A stretch of DNA of 64,000 bases from Thiohalorhabdus sp. Cl-TMA (GTDB taxonomy: Bacteria; Pseudomonadota; Gammaproteobacteria; Thiohalorhabdales; Thiohalorhabdaceae): the NCBI RefSeq assembly GCF_041821045.1, contig NZ_JBGUAW010000010.1:1-64000 (forward strand), written 5' to 3'. A model generated the notes under the pieces. It did no database searches, was not told where the DNA came from, and worked only from the letters and a program-made list of their open reading frames with translations. Within the stretch, counting starts at the first letter, position 1, and each line of letters begins with the position of its first letter. Shown in pieces: positions 51,332 through 61,305 of the stretch. A program made the translations under genes and the position numbers.

Positions 51332-52519
51332 ATGCGCAGAATGCTGATCCGATCTCCTCTGGGTACGGCTTTCGATGCTCTGGTTCTGTTCGCTCTACTG
51401 GCGGGTGCGGTGGCCGCCGCGGAGCAATCGGACTTCCGACAGTCTATCATTCGACTATCGGACGGGGAGGAGGTTCCATTTTCTTTAATGATCCGGGACT
51501 TGGAGGAGGCCGACATCGTCCTGGTTGGCGAGGAGCATGACAGCCGCGCACACCATCGCGCCCAGCAGGTGATCCTGGCGGCCCTTCTGGGCCGCGGCAG
51601 GGTGGCCGTGGGCATGGAATCCTTCCCCTCCAGTAGCCAAAAAGCCCTCGACCATTGGTGGCGGGGCCGAACGGATTCGTTCCGTGCCTTCCTCAGGGAG
51701 GTCCGATGGTTCCAGGTATGGGGAATCGATCCCGCCCTGTACCGATCGCTTCTGGAGACGGTGCGCATGCACCGGGCCCCGCTGTTCGGCATCAATGTCC
51801 CCCGCCAGTGGATTTCCAAGGTGGCCCGGGAGGGGCTGGAAAGCCTGGATGAGGGGCAGCGGGACCGAATCGGTCCGGTGGCGCCCCCCTCGGAGGCCTA
51901 TCGCCAGGTCCTGCGGGAGAGCCTGGCATCCCACGGTGGCGATCATGGCGCCGAAGGGTTCATAGAGGCCCAGACCGCCTGGGACGCCGCCATGGCCGGC
52001 GGGCTGTTGAAGGCGGCGCGCCGGCATTCGGATTCGGTGGTGGTGGGTATCGTGGGCAAGGGGCATATCCAGGGGGGACACGGCATTTCCCGCCAACTTC
52101 GCGCCCGGAACGGGGATCTGGAAGTACGGACCGTGGTGCCCTACGCGCCCGAAGCCGAGGAGCGGCCACCGAAATCGAGCGCCGATTATGCCTGGCCCAT
52201 GAATCCGGACCGGGCCGGAGAGATCGTCCGGATCGGCGCGGTGCTGGATACGAGCGAGAGCGGCCCGGGCGTTGGGGTGAAATCGGTGCAAGCGAGCTCA
52301 CCGGCGGACAAGGCGGGACTCCGGGCCGGGGACCGTATCCTGGCCATCAATGGAATGGAGGTCTCCGGGACCACCCTGCTGATCTACAATATACGTCGGC
52401 AGCAGTGGGGTGGCTGTCTACGGCTCCGGATCCGCCGCGGGGAGAAGCAGCGGCAGCTCATGGTGACCCTGGCCCGCCCGTCGCAAGACGGCTCACCCGG
52501 GAGCCATGCCCGGGAGTAG
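51332..52519 (+). CDS. ChaN-family haem-binding-like protein with PDZ domain
   Basis: The 395-residue protein has a signal peptide (VLFALLAGAVAAAEQSDF), a ChaN-like domain (about 35-285: VLVGEEHDSRAHHRAQQVIL, then VAVGMESFPSSSQKALDHWW and VGIVGKGHIQGGHGISRQL) and a C-terminal PDZ domain (about 300-385: SSPADKAGLRAGDRILAING). ChaN proteins are envelope iron/haem-associated, Campylobacter ChaN binding two haems. The PDZ suggests recognition of protein C-termini. It overlaps the convergent glycosyltransferase gene by 27 bases. Confidence 0.85.
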   Translation: MRRMLIRSPLGTAFDALVLFALLAGAVAAAEQSDFRQSIIRLSDGEEVPFSLMIRDLEEADIVLVGEEHDSRAHHRAQQVILAALLGRGRVAVGMESFPSSSQKALDHWWRGRTDSFRAFLREVRWFQVWGIDPALYRSLLETVRMHRAPLFGINVPRQWISKVAREGLESLDEGQRDRIGPVAPPSEAYRQVLRESLASHGGDHGAEGFIEAQTAWDAAMAGGLLKAARRHSDSVVVGIVGKGHIQGGHGISRQLRARNGDLEVRTVVPYAPEAEERPPKSSADYAWPMNPDRAGEIVRIGAVLDTSESGPGVGVKSVQASSPADKAGLRAGDRILAINGMEVSGTTLLIYNIRRQQWGGCLRLRIRRGEKQRQLMVTLARPSQDGSPGSHARE

Positions 52520-53578
52520 CCCCAGGAGGATATCCGCTCCTTCCTCGGCCCCCGTGGGAGCGGGTCGGGGCAGGGGGGCCTGGCGGGCCACGTGCTCCAG
52601 GGCACCGGCCAGGTGGCCCCGCTCCAGCTCGTCGCGCGTGATCTCCCGACAGCGCGCATGGGCATGCAGCCAGCCCAGGAGGTAGGGCTCCTCCGGCCAG
52701 TCACCGCGCGGCAGGTACAGGACATCGACCCCGTGGCAGGCCGCCTCCACCAGGGTCCCGTAGCCGGGCTTGGTCACCACCACGTCGCACGCCGCCAAGG
52801 CCGCCAAGTGGTTCAGGCCCAGGCCGTCGAGGCTCTGAAAATCCGGCCGGCTCGGGGCCGGTCCGGGGGTCAGCCAGTGCACCCCCGGGAGGCGCGGCCA
52901 GCCTTTCGGGGCAAGCTCGAAGGGCAAGCCACCCAGGGTTACCAGGCCGAGCCGCGCCCCAGCGGGGACCCCCAGGTGCGTTCGCAAGGTGGCCGGGTCG
53001 TTTCCCGCGCGCTCCGCCAGTGGCCCGATTTCCCGCCGGTTGCTTAGATAGGACATGGGCATGTGCGGCACCGGCTGCAGGAAGCAGCAGGCGTCATTGT
53101 AGGCCCGAATCATGTCCGCATGGATCTCCGCGGCGCCGGGGAAGGCCCCGCAGTAGGCGGAGAAGACGCCCGCCCAGTCCAGGGAGCACAGCACCGCCGC
53201 AGGGATGCCGGCGAGACGGGCGGCGGCCGGGCTCAGGTAGGGGGCGTCCGCAAGCACGAGGTCCGGGGCCAGGGCTTCGATCCGTCGGGCCTGTTCGGCC
53301 ACTCTGTGCTCCCAGTCCCGATGGAAATGCGCGTAGGCGCGGATACTGGCTTTCCGGTCAACGGTCAGCGCGTCCTGCATGGCCATTCCTGGGTCCAGCT
53401 GCACCCGGTGCTGCTCGAAGGGCACCTGGAGCCGCTCCCGCAGCAGGCGCTCCGGAAGGTCGGCCCGAACCATGACCTGCAGCTCTGGGAGCCGATTCTC
53501 CAGGGCGTTCACCACCGGGGCGGCCTGGGCCAGGTGCCCGAACCCGTGGGCGGAGATGTCCAGGAGCAGTCGGGTCAT
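52493..53578 (-). CDS. GT-B fold glycosyltransferase (MurG-like)
   Basis: The 361-residue protein has the N-terminal glycine loop ISAHGFGHLAQAAPVVNAL and, near residue 255, the C-terminal donor-binding segment VVTKPGYGTLVEAACHGVDV. This is the layout of MurG-like GT-B enzymes that use nucleotide sugars. The acceptor and sugar are unknown. ATG 53578 overlaps the AEC permease stop by 4 bases (ATGA), so the pair is coupled. Its end overlaps the ChaN-PDZ gene on the other strand. Confidence 0.78.
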   Translation of the reverse strand: MTRLLLDISAHGFGHLAQAAPVVNALENRLPELQVMVRADLPERLLRERLQVPFEQHRVQLDPGMAMQDALTVDRKASIRAYAHFHRDWEHRVAEQARRIEALAPDLVLADAPYLSPAAARLAGIPAAVLCSLDWAGVFSAYCGAFPGAAEIHADMIRAYNDACCFLQPVPHMPMSYLSNRREIGPLAERAGNDPATLRTHLGVPAGARLGLVTLGGLPFELAPKGWPRLPGVHWLTPGPAPSRPDFQSLDGLGLNHLAALAACDVVVTKPGYGTLVEAACHGVDVLYLPRGDWPEEPYLLGWLHAHARCREITRDELERGHLAGALEHVARQAPLPRPAPTGAEEGADILLGLLPGMAPG

Positions 53579-54489
53579 TGCAGTATCAGGAACCAGAGGG
53601 GCGTGGTCAGGAGGCTGACAGCGGTACTGAGAGTCACGGCCTTAGCGTAGAGCGGCGTATCGAGCCCGTACCGGTCGCACAGGACCACGCCCAGGAGCAT
53701 GGAGGGCATTGCCCCCTCGATCACTACCGCCTGCAGGATGCCACCCTCCAGGCCGAGGCCCGAGGCCGCACCGAGCACCAGAAGGGGCTGGGCGCCCAGC
53801 TGGAGGACCAGGACCAATAGCGGTAGAGAGAGGCCGCGGGTGGGGCTCCCGGTCCAGGTCAGGCTCATGCCCAGGGCCAGGAGCATGAGCGCCGGGACGC
53901 TCTCACCCATGTCCGCCAGCAGATTCATCAGGAGCGGTGGAGGCTGAACGCCGCCCGCGTTCAAGAGGATGGCCAGCAGGGCGGCCCACAGGGGCGGAAC
54001 CCGGAGCAGTCCCCGCAGAGCCCCCTCGGATGCTTCCCGGTTCCCGTAGTGGCGGGCGATCAGGATGCCCAGGGTAAGGAGAAGCGGAAAGCAGGCGAAG
54101 AGGTCGAACTGAATCGCCACGCGGCGGGCCCACTCGCCGAAGGTGGCGGCAAGAATGGGCAGGCCCAGGTAGGTGGCATTGGGCCAGGAGCCGGCGAGGA
54201 TCAGGGCGCCACCGGTGGCGCCCGGCAGGCCCAGCAGGCGCACGGCCAGTACGGTAACCGCCAGCATGCCGAGGACACCCGCCAGGGCGGAGGCGGCAAT
54301 GCCCACGGACTCCATGCCGAGGGGCGCCTCCCAGAGAACGGACAGGATCAGGGCGGGAAGCAGCAGGTAATACACCAGATTGGCGACGGCATGCCGCATG
54401 AGGTCGGCGTGGAGCCCGCCTGGCTGCAGGACGCGCCAGAATACGCCGATGGCCACCAACGCCGCCATCTGGCCCATGGTTTGAATCAA
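53575..54489 (-). CDS. AEC-family transporter
   Basis: The 304-residue protein has ten hydrophobic helices in two inverted halves and the family motifs LVYYLLLPALILSVLW and GSWPNATYLGLPIL, with the second-half EGAMPSMLLGVVLCDRYG. AEC members export auxin-like or organic anions; the substrate here is unknown. TTG 54489 is the likely start, with GGGAGGT 6 bases upstream. It is coupled to the glycosyltransferase. Confidence 0.85.
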   Translation of the reverse strand: MIQTMGQMAALVAIGVFWRVLQPGGLHADLMRHAVANLVYYLLLPALILSVLWEAPLGMESVGIAASALAGVLGMLAVTVLAVRLLGLPGATGGALILAGSWPNATYLGLPILAATFGEWARRVAIQFDLFACFPLLLTLGILIARHYGNREASEGALRGLLRVPPLWAALLAILLNAGGVQPPPLLMNLLADMGESVPALMLLALGMSLTWTGSPTRGLSLPLLVLVLQLGAQPLLVLGAASGLGLEGGILQAVVIEGAMPSMLLGVVLCDRYGLDTPLYAKAVTLSTAVSLLTTPLWFLILQ

Positions 54490-54723
54490 GGCCTACCTCC
54501 CGTTCCCGGAGCGACAGGGAACGGGATTCTACAGGTTCGTGGCGCTGCGCTTTAGCCCGTTTCCCCGGTCGGTGAGAGCAGGCGGTTTGCCCCGACTGTA
54601 TAATCCCGGCACGGAGCAGGGGTCGCCCCATCGCCGGATCCTGACGGGCCGGCCGTCCCGGTCCCCTATTTTCGCCCCGCATCGCGGCATTCCCGAAGGC
54701 CCCCGGTGGATCAGGAGTACGCC

Positions 54724-56094
54724 ATGGATTATCTCCCTATCTTCATGAACGTGACGGATTCCCCTGGTCTCGTGGTGGGCGGGGGCCAGGTGGCGGCCCG
54801 CAAGGTGGAGCTTCTTCGGCGGGCCGGCATGGCGGTGCGGGTGGTGGCACCGCGCCTGTGCGAGACCCTCCGGGCGGAGCGGGCCGAGGGAAACATCGAG
54901 CACCGCGAGCGGGAATTCCGAACTATGGATCTGGACCCCTGCCGGGTGGTCATCGCGGCGACAAACCACAGGGCGGTGAATGCGGAGGTTTCGGAGGCCG
55001 CGCGGGCGCGGAATATCCCCGTGAACGTGGTGGATTGTCCGGAGCTCTCCACCTTCATCGTACCGGCGGTGATCGATCGCTCCCCCCTGGTGCTGGCTCT
55101 CTCCACCGGCGGCGCCGCGCCGGTGCTGGCGCGCTTGCTGCGCGCCCGGCTGGAGACGTTCCTTCCCGCGGCCTATGGGCGGCTGGCCGCCCTGATGGGC
55201 GGATTCCGGGCAGCGGTGAAACAGCGGTTCGCGCAGTCCGAGGAGCGCCGGCGCTTCTGGGAGCGGATTCTGGAAGGCCCTATCGCCGAGCGCGTCCTGG
55301 AGGGCGACGAGTCCGGCGGCAAACAAGCCCTCGAGGAGGTCCTGGAGGCGGGGGCCGCACCCGACCCGGTGGGGGAGGTGGCACTGGTGGGTATCGGGCT
55401 GGGCGACCCGGATCTGTTGACCGTGAAAGCGCTGCGCATCATGCAGCAGGCGGACGTGGTGGTCTATGACCGACCGGTTTCGGAGGCACTCATGGACCGC
55501 GTCCGCCGGGATGCGGAACGGGTATTCGTGGGCAGGACCGCCGACGGCCATGCCTTGCCGCAGGAATCCGTAAACGAGCTCCTGGTCCGGTACGCTTCGG
55601 AGGGCCAACGGGTGGTGCGCCTCGAAGGGGGAGATCCCTTCGCTTCCGGACGGGGTGCCGAGGAAATCCGGCACCTCCAAGAGGCGGGAATCTTCTGCCG
55701 GGTGGTCCCGGGGATCACGGCTGCCTTGGGCTGTGCGGCTTATTGCGGCATTCCGCTCACCCATCGGGAGCACGCGCAGGCCGTAGTGCTTGTGACCGGG
55801 CACCTCCGAAACGACGAACTGGACCTGCCCTGGACCACGCTGGTACAGCCCCGGCAGACCGTGGTGGCCTACATGGACCTGGAAACATTGCCGAAGCTCT
55901 GCGCCGGGCTGAGGGACCACGGACTGCCCGATGATTGGCCGGCGGCGGTGGTGGAGCAGGGTGGCGGGCCGGATCGGCAGGTCGTCGCCGGCACCCTGGC
56001 CGATCTGCCGGGCCGGACGGCGGAGGCGGGAGCGCGGTCGCCAGCCGTGGTGGTCGTGGGACAGGTGGTGTCGCTCCGCGGTCACTCGGAGTAA
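54724..56094 (+). CDS. cysG: Siroheme synthase CysG
   Basis: The trifunctional enzyme methylates uroporphyrinogen III, oxidises precorrin-2 and inserts iron to make siroheme for sulfite or nitrite reductases. The 456-residue fusion has the NAD domain (VVGGGQVAARKVELLRRAG), the dimerisation/chelatase part (VVDCPELSTFIVPAVIDRSP) and the C-terminal methyltransferase (VVYDRPVSEALMD, RLEGGDPFASGRGAEE). The first methyltransferase loop reads VGIGLGDPDLLT where most enzymes have GAGPGDP. ATG 54724 starts MDYLPIFMNV as in E. coli CysG. Confidence 0.93.
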   Translation: MDYLPIFMNVTDSPGLVVGGGQVAARKVELLRRAGMAVRVVAPRLCETLRAERAEGNIEHREREFRTMDLDPCRVVIAATNHRAVNAEVSEAARARNIPVNVVDCPELSTFIVPAVIDRSPLVLALSTGGAAPVLARLLRARLETFLPAAYGRLAALMGGFRAAVKQRFAQSEERRRFWERILEGPIAERVLEGDESGGKQALEEVLEAGAAPDPVGEVALVGIGLGDPDLLTVKALRIMQQADVVVYDRPVSEALMDRVRRDAERVFVGRTADGHALPQESVNELLVRYASEGQRVVRLEGGDPFASGRGAEEIRHLQEAGIFCRVVPGITAALGCAAYCGIPLTHREHAQAVVLVTGHLRNDELDLPWTTLVQPRQTVVAYMDLETLPKLCAGLRDHGLPDDWPAAVVEQGGGPDRQVVAGTLADLPGRTAEAGARSPAVVVVGQVVSLRGHSE

Positions 56095-56187
56095 GAGGCG
56101 CAAGCCGCGGATCCATGGACGGGAGCCCGGACCGAGCCTTGGCTCCAGCCCTTCCATCGGCGCCTGACCTGCCAGCCAGGGTCCGAG

Positions 56188-57648
56188 CTATCCCTCCGAC
56201 GCCTCCAGGGCCGAACGGTATATCTCCACATAGCGCGCCGCGCTGCGCTCCCAGGTGAAATCTTGCCCCATTCCGGTGACCTGGATACGGCGCCAACGGT
56301 CCGGGGTTTCGTAGAGCGTAAGTGCCCGGCGGACGGCGCCCGCCAGGGCGGCGGGTGTATCGTCCAGGAAGGTTATGCCGGTGGCCCGCCCCGCCGCCAG
56401 GTTCTCAGAGTCGGCGTCCACCACCGAGTCCGCCAGTCCCCCCACCGCCCGGACCACGGGCACGGTTCCGTAGCGTAGGCCGTACAGCTGATTGAGCCCG
56501 CAAGGCTCGAAGCGGGAGGGCATGAGCAGCATATCCGCCCCCGCCTCCAGGCGATGGGCCAGGGCCTCCGAAAAGCCCAGGTGGAGGCCCACCCTGCCCG
56601 GATGGTATTCCGCCAGCCTGCGCAGCGTGGTCTCGTAGTACCGGTCGCCCGTTCCTACCACGGCGAGCTGCGTCCCCTGGGCGAGGAGCTCGTGGGAAGC
56701 GCCGAGGATCAGGTCGATACCCTTCTGGTCCGCCAGTCGCGAGACCACGCCCAGCAAGGGGGTATCCGGCTCGGGGTCGAGGTCCAGCTCCGCCTGCAGG
56801 GCCTCCTTGACCGTTCGCTTGCCGGAAAGGTCCTGGCTGGAGTAGTGGGCCGGGAGGAATCGGTCCGTTTCCGGGTCCCACTGGCGGTGGTCGATGCCGT
56901 TGAGTATGCCGGTCAGCTCCGCGGCGCGGTGGCTGAACAGGCCCTCCAGGCCCCAGCCGTGTGCCGGGGTCTGGATCTCCCGAGCGTAGGTGGGGGAAAC
57001 CGTGGTCAGACGGTCCGCAAAAACGGCCCCGCCCTTCATGAAGGAGAGGTGGTCGTAGAATTCCAGGGCGTCCGGATGCCAGAGCCAGGGCGGGAGCCCG
57101 AGCTCCTGGAAAGTGGCGAAGGGGAACAGGCCCTGGTAGGCGATATTGTGGACGGTGAAGACCACCGCCACCGGGACACGATTCAGCAGCATGCGCACGG
57201 GGACCAGCCCGGTCTGCCAGTCGTTGCAGTGAATCACGTCCGGCATCCAGCCGAGGCCCGCCCGGTCGCCGGCGATTGCGGCTGCCGCCCTCGCCAGTCG
57301 GTCGAAGCGCCGGGCATTATCCGGATGGGGGGCGCCGTCCGGACCCACATAGGGGTTGCCGGGGCGGTCGCTGAATCCCGGTGCGTCCAGCAGCCAGACC
57401 GGAACGGTTGAATCGGGCAGGCGGGCTTCCAGGAGGTCCGTGGCTCCGTCCAGCCGCGCGCCGTTCCAGCCCGGAACCGGAGGGGGCGCTTCCAGCTTGC
57501 GCAGGGTATCCGCATAGCCGGGCAAGAGGATGCGGACATCATGGCCCAGCTCCGACAGGGCGAAGGGCAGGCTGGCGGACACATCCCCGAGCCCGCCGGT
57601 CTTGACGAAGGGATGAACCTCGCTGCTGACGAACAGGATCTTGAGCAT
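56188..57648 (-). CDS. glgA: Glycogen synthase GlgA
   Basis: This ADP-glucose-dependent GT5 enzyme extends alpha-1,4 glucan. The 486-residue protein opens with the ADP-glucose loop SSEVHPFVKTGGLGDVSASL; the acceptor-side HNIAYQGLFPF and the C-terminal catalytic region MPSRFEPCGLNQLYGLRYGT with the conserved Glu are present. It follows glgB by 15 bases on the minus strand and is the last gene of that pair. Confidence 0.95.
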   Translation of the reverse strand: MLKILFVSSEVHPFVKTGGLGDVSASLPFALSELGHDVRILLPGYADTLRKLEAPPPVPGWNGARLDGATDLLEARLPDSTVPVWLLDAPGFSDRPGNPYVGPDGAPHPDNARRFDRLARAAAAIAGDRAGLGWMPDVIHCNDWQTGLVPVRMLLNRVPVAVVFTVHNIAYQGLFPFATFQELGLPPWLWHPDALEFYDHLSFMKGGAVFADRLTTVSPTYAREIQTPAHGWGLEGLFSHRAAELTGILNGIDHRQWDPETDRFLPAHYSSQDLSGKRTVKEALQAELDLDPEPDTPLLGVVSRLADQKGIDLILGASHELLAQGTQLAVVGTGDRYYETTLRRLAEYHPGRVGLHLGFSEALAHRLEAGADMLLMPSRFEPCGLNQLYGLRYGTVPVVRAVGGLADSVVDADSENLAAGRATGITFLDDTPAALAGAVRRALTLYETPDRWRRIQVTGMGQDFTWERSAARYVEIYRSALEASEG

Positions 57649-57663
57649 GGGCTCTCGCCCGCC

Positions 57664-59850
57664 TTACTGGGAATCGGACGGACGGAGGATGATCCCGGCG
57701 AGCGGCGGGAGGGTAAGGGTTATGGAGTAGGGATGCCCCATCCAGGGCGCTTCCGAGGCGGTGACTCCCCCCGCATTGCCCAGGTCCGAGCCGCCGTAGA
57801 AGGCCGAATCGGAGTTGATCAGCTCCCGGTAATGCCCGCCGCGGGGAACACCCAGACGGAAGGGGGCACGCGGCACCGGGGTGAAATTGAAGGCGCCTAC
57901 CACCAGCCGGCCCCCGTCGTAGCGGAGGAAGGAGAGGGTGGACTGGTCGGCGTCGTGACAGTCGATCCAGGCGAAGCCTTCCTCGCTGAAATCGTGGCGG
58001 AACAGGGCCGGCTCCTCGCGGTGGACGCGGTTAAGGTCCGCCACCAGGGATTGCAGGCCGTTGTGGAAGCCATGCTGCAGGACCTCCCAGCGCAGCCCGC
58101 GCTCCTCGCCCCACTCCTCCCATTGGCCGATTTCATTGCCCATGAACAGGAGCTTCTTGCCAGGATAGGCGTACATATAGGTATAGAGCAGGCGCAGATT
58201 GGCGAACTTCTGCCACTCGTCCCCGGGCATCTTGGCCACCATGGCGCCCTTGCCGTGCACCACCTCGTCGTGGCTGAAGGGCAGGACGAAGTTTTCCGTG
58301 AAGGCGTAGATGAGCCCGAAGGTAAGATGGTCGTGGTTGTAGTGCCGGAAGATGGGATCCAGGGCCATGTACTCCAGCGTGTCGTTCATCCAGCCCATGT
58401 TCCACTTCATGGAGAAGCCCAGGCCGCCCACGTAGGGTGGACGCGTAACCTGGGGCCAGGATGTTGACTCCTCAGCGATCACCAGGGCCCCCGGATGGCG
58501 CTCGTGAACCACCCGGTTGAGCTCGCGCATGAAATCGATGGCCTCCAGGTTCTCCCGGCCGCCGTAGAGGTTGGGGACCCAATCGTCGGCGCCGCGGGAG
58601 TAGTCCAGATAGAGCATGGACGCCACCGCGTCCACCCGCAGGCCGTCCACGTGGAATTCCTCCAGCCAGAAGAAGGCCGAGGAGAGCAGGAAGTTGCGCA
58701 CCTCCGGGCGGCCGTAATTGAAGATCAGCGTGCCCCAGTCGCGGTGCTCGCCCTGGCGCGGATCCTCGTGCTCGTAGAGGCCGGTGCCGTCGAACCGTGC
58801 CAGTCCGTGGGGGTCCTTGGGGAAGTGGCCGGGGACCCAGTCCAGCAGCACGCCGATGCCGTTGCGGTGGCAATGGTCGACGAAATACCGGAACCCGTCC
58901 GGATCGCCGAAGCGGCTGGTGGGGGCGTAGAAACCGGTGATCTGGTAGCCCCAGGAGGCATCCAGGGGATGCTCGGAGACGGGCATGAGCTCCACGTGGG
59001 TGAAGCCCATGCGCGTTACGTAATCCACCAGCCGGTGGGCCAGCTCCCGGTAGTCCAGGAAGGAACCGTCCTCGGCGCGCTGCCAGGATCCCAGGTGTAC
59101 CTCGTAGGCGGCCAAGGGGGCATGGAGCCACTCCCATTCCTCCCGGTCCCGCATCCAGTCGTCGTCCCCCCATTCGTACCGGCAGGGGCCTTCGATCACG
59201 GTGGCGGTGTCCGGCCGGACCTCGAACCGGCGGCCATAGGGGTCCGATTTGAGCAATACTTCCCCCGTGACGCGGCTACGGATCTCGAACTTGTACAGCT
59301 CGCCCGGATGCAGGCCGGGTACGAACAGCTCCCAGACGCCGCTATCGCCGCGGGCCCGCATGGGATGACGGCGGCCATCCCACTGGTTGAAGCTGCCCAC
59401 CACGCTGACGCGCTCGGCATTGGGTGCCCACACGGAGAACAGGACGCCGGTTTCCCCGTCCGCCTCGTGGACGTGGGCGCCCAGGAAATTGTAGGCGTGC
59501 CAGTGGCGCCCTTCCCGGAACAGGTGAAGATCGAAGTCGGCGAGCCGGGGGCCGAAGGTGTAGGGATCGATGACCGAATGCTCGGCGCCCTCGGCATCGA
59601 CCCAGGTCAGGCGGTAGTGGACGGGCAGGTGGTCGCCGATGCCGTACCATTCGAACAGGTCGGTGTCCGCCACCCGTTCCAGCTCCGCTCCGGTCTCCTC
59701 GATGCGCACGCTACGGGCACCGGGAAGCAAAGTCCGGATGACATCCTCGGGACCCTCCCGATGGCGGCCGAGCACGGCGAAGGGGTCCGAATGGCGGGCC
59801 TCGAGAAGCTCCCGGAGGCCGGGATCCATGGTGGGCGATTCCTGTGGCAT
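57664..59850 (-). CDS. glgB: 1,4-alpha-glucan branching enzyme GlgB
   Basis: GlgB makes alpha-1,6 branches in glycogen. The 728-residue GH13 enzyme has the N-terminal carbohydrate modules ([28 protein letters not shown]), the barrel with the catalytic Asp in [17 protein letters not shown], Glu in [10 protein letters not shown] and [11 protein letters not shown], and a C-terminal beta domain. ATG 59850 ([10 protein letters not shown]) has AGGACA upstream; a second ATG lies seven codons in. It is divergent from glgC. Confidence 0.95.
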   Translation of the reverse strand: MPQESPTMDPGLRELLEARHSDPFAVLGRHREGPEDVIRTLLPGARSVRIEETGAELERVADTDLFEWYGIGDHLPVHYRLTWVDAEGAEHSVIDPYTFGPRLADFDLHLFREGRHWHAYNFLGAHVHEADGETGVLFSVWAPNAERVSVVGSFNQWDGRRHPMRARGDSGVWELFVPGLHPGELYKFEIRSRVTGEVLLKSDPYGRRFEVRPDTATVIEGPCRYEWGDDDWMRDREEWEWLHAPLAAYEVHLGSWQRAEDGSFLDYRELAHRLVDYVTRMGFTHVELMPVSEHPLDASWGYQITGFYAPTSRFGDPDGFRYFVDHCHRNGIGVLLDWVPGHFPKDPHGLARFDGTGLYEHEDPRQGEHRDWGTLIFNYGRPEVRNFLLSSAFFWLEEFHVDGLRVDAVASMLYLDYSRGADDWVPNLYGGRENLEAIDFMRELNRVVHERHPGALVIAEESTSWPQVTRPPYVGGLGFSMKWNMGWMNDTLEYMALDPIFRHYNHDHLTFGLIYAFTENFVLPFSHDEVVHGKGAMVAKMPGDEWQKFANLRLLYTYMYAYPGKKLLFMGNEIGQWEEWGEERGLRWEVLQHGFHNGLQSLVADLNRVHREEPALFRHDFSEEGFAWIDCHDADQSTLSFLRYDGGRLVVGAFNFTPVPRAPFRLGVPRGGHYRELINSDSAFYGGSDLGNAGGVTASEAPWMGHPYSITLTLPPLAGIILRPSDSQ

Positions 59851-60003
59851 GGGGTGTCCTGTGGCCAAGCTGGTGCGGAAAGGGCGGCCGGGGGGAAGCC
59901 ATGGTCTTGGACGGCTGCCCCGGTCAATGGTTAATTGGAATTACACAGCCAATGTAACGCACTGCCTCCGAACTAGGTGCGCCAGGGAGCCTGCAAGAAT
60001 CTT

Positions 60004-61305
60004 ATGAGCGATCGAGAGCATGGAGCCGCCCCCCTCCGGGAAAACACGGAAAATCCCCGTTTCGTCAGCCTCCTGACCAAGGAAACCCTGGCCCTGATCC
60101 TGGCCGGCGGGCGCGGCTCCCGCCTGGGACGCCTGACCCTGTGGCGGGCCAAGCCCGCCACCCCGTTCGGAGGGAAGTTCCGGATCGTGGATTTCCCGCT
60201 GTCCAATTGCATGAACTCCGGAATCCGCCGCATCGGGGTGCTTACCCAGTACAAGGCCCATTCCCTGATCCGCCATGTACAGAAAGGGTGGAATTTCCTG
60301 CGCGGCGAGTTCAACGAATTCGTGGAGCTGCTTCCCGCGCAGCAAAGGATCACAACTTCTTGGTATCAGGGAACCGCCGATGCCGTCTATCAGAATCTGG
60401 ACATCATCCGGGGACACCACCCGGAGTACGTCTTGATCCTGGCCGGGGACCACGTCTACAAGATGGACTACGGCCCCATGATCGCCCGTCACGTGGAAAG
60501 CGGGGCGGACATGACCGTGGGCTGCATCGAGGTCTCCCGCGAGAAGGCCAAGGCCTACGGCGTGATGACCACCGACCCCGACGGCCGCGTGGTCAAGTTC
60601 GCGGAAAAGCCCGAGGAGCCCGATCCGGTGCCCGGGGAAACCGAGGTTTCCCTCGCCTCCATGGGCATATACATATTCAACACCCAGTTTCTCTACGAAC
60701 AGCTCATCCAGGATGCCGACGATTCCTTCTCCTCCCATGACTTCGGCAAGGACATCATTCCGAAGGTGATCGAGCGCCAGAAGGTCATGGCCTATCCCTT
60801 CCGGGATCCGCAGACCGGGGATCAGGGGTACTGGCGGGACGTGGGAACCATCGATGCCTTTTGGGCGGCCAACCTGGAGCTCATCGGCATCACCCCCGAG
60901 CTCAACCTCTACGATCAGGAATGGCCCATTTGGACCTATCAGGAGCAGCTTCCCCCCGCCAAATTCATCTTCGACGACGAGGACCGGCGTGGGATGGCCG
61001 TGGACTCCATGGTCTCCGGAGGCTGCATCATCTCCGGCGGCGTGGTCCGGCATTCCCTGCTCTTCTCCAACGTCTACGTCCATTCCCGGGCCTACGTGAA
61101 GGATTCGGTGATCCTTCCGGACGTGGAGGTGGGCGACCGGGCGGTGGTGAAACGGGCGGTGGTGGATCGGGGCTGCCGGATCCCCGAGGGGATGGTGATC
61201 GGCGAGGATCCGGAGGCCGATGCGGAACGATTCGACGTCAGTCCCGGGGGCGTCGTCCTGGTAACCCCCGAAATGCTGGGAATGCAACTGCACCATGTCC
61301 GATAA
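60004..61305 (+). CDS. glgC: Glucose-1-phosphate adenylyltransferase GlgC
   Basis: GlgC makes ADP-glucose, the committed and allosterically controlled step of glycogen synthesis. The 433-residue protein has the signature [17 protein letters not shown] followed by [20 protein letters not shown], the sugar-binding KMDYGPM and FAEKPEEPD, and a C-terminal left-handed beta helix ([20 protein letters not shown]). ATG 60004 was chosen over a GTG nine codons upstream. Its end overlaps the GH57 gene by 11 bases. Confidence 0.95.
   Translation: MSDREHGAAPLRENTENPRFVSLLTKETLALILAGGRGSRLGRLTLWRAKPATPFGGKFRIVDFPLSNCMNSGIRRIGVLTQYKAHSLIRHVQKGWNFLRGEFNEFVELLPAQQRITTSWYQGTADAVYQNLDIIRGHHPEYVLILAGDHVYKMDYGPMIARHVESGADMTVGCIEVSREKAKAYGVMTTDPDGRVVKFAEKPEEPDPVPGETEVSLASMGIYIFNTQFLYEQLIQDADDSFSSHDFGKDIIPKVIERQKVMAYPFRDPQTGDQGYWRDVGTIDAFWAANLELIGITPELNLYDQEWPIWTYQEQLPPAKFIFDDEDRRGMAVDSMVSGGCIISGGVVRHSLLFSNVYVHSRAYVKDSVILPDVEVGDRAVVKRAVVDRGCRIPEGMVIGEDPEADAERFDVSPGGVVLVTPEMLGMQLHHVR

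Noticed and set aside
59851-60003. Sigma-70 promoter in the glgB-glgC gap
   Set aside because: A TTGGAA-like box is present, but no -10 box at acceptable spacing stands out, so I do not list it.
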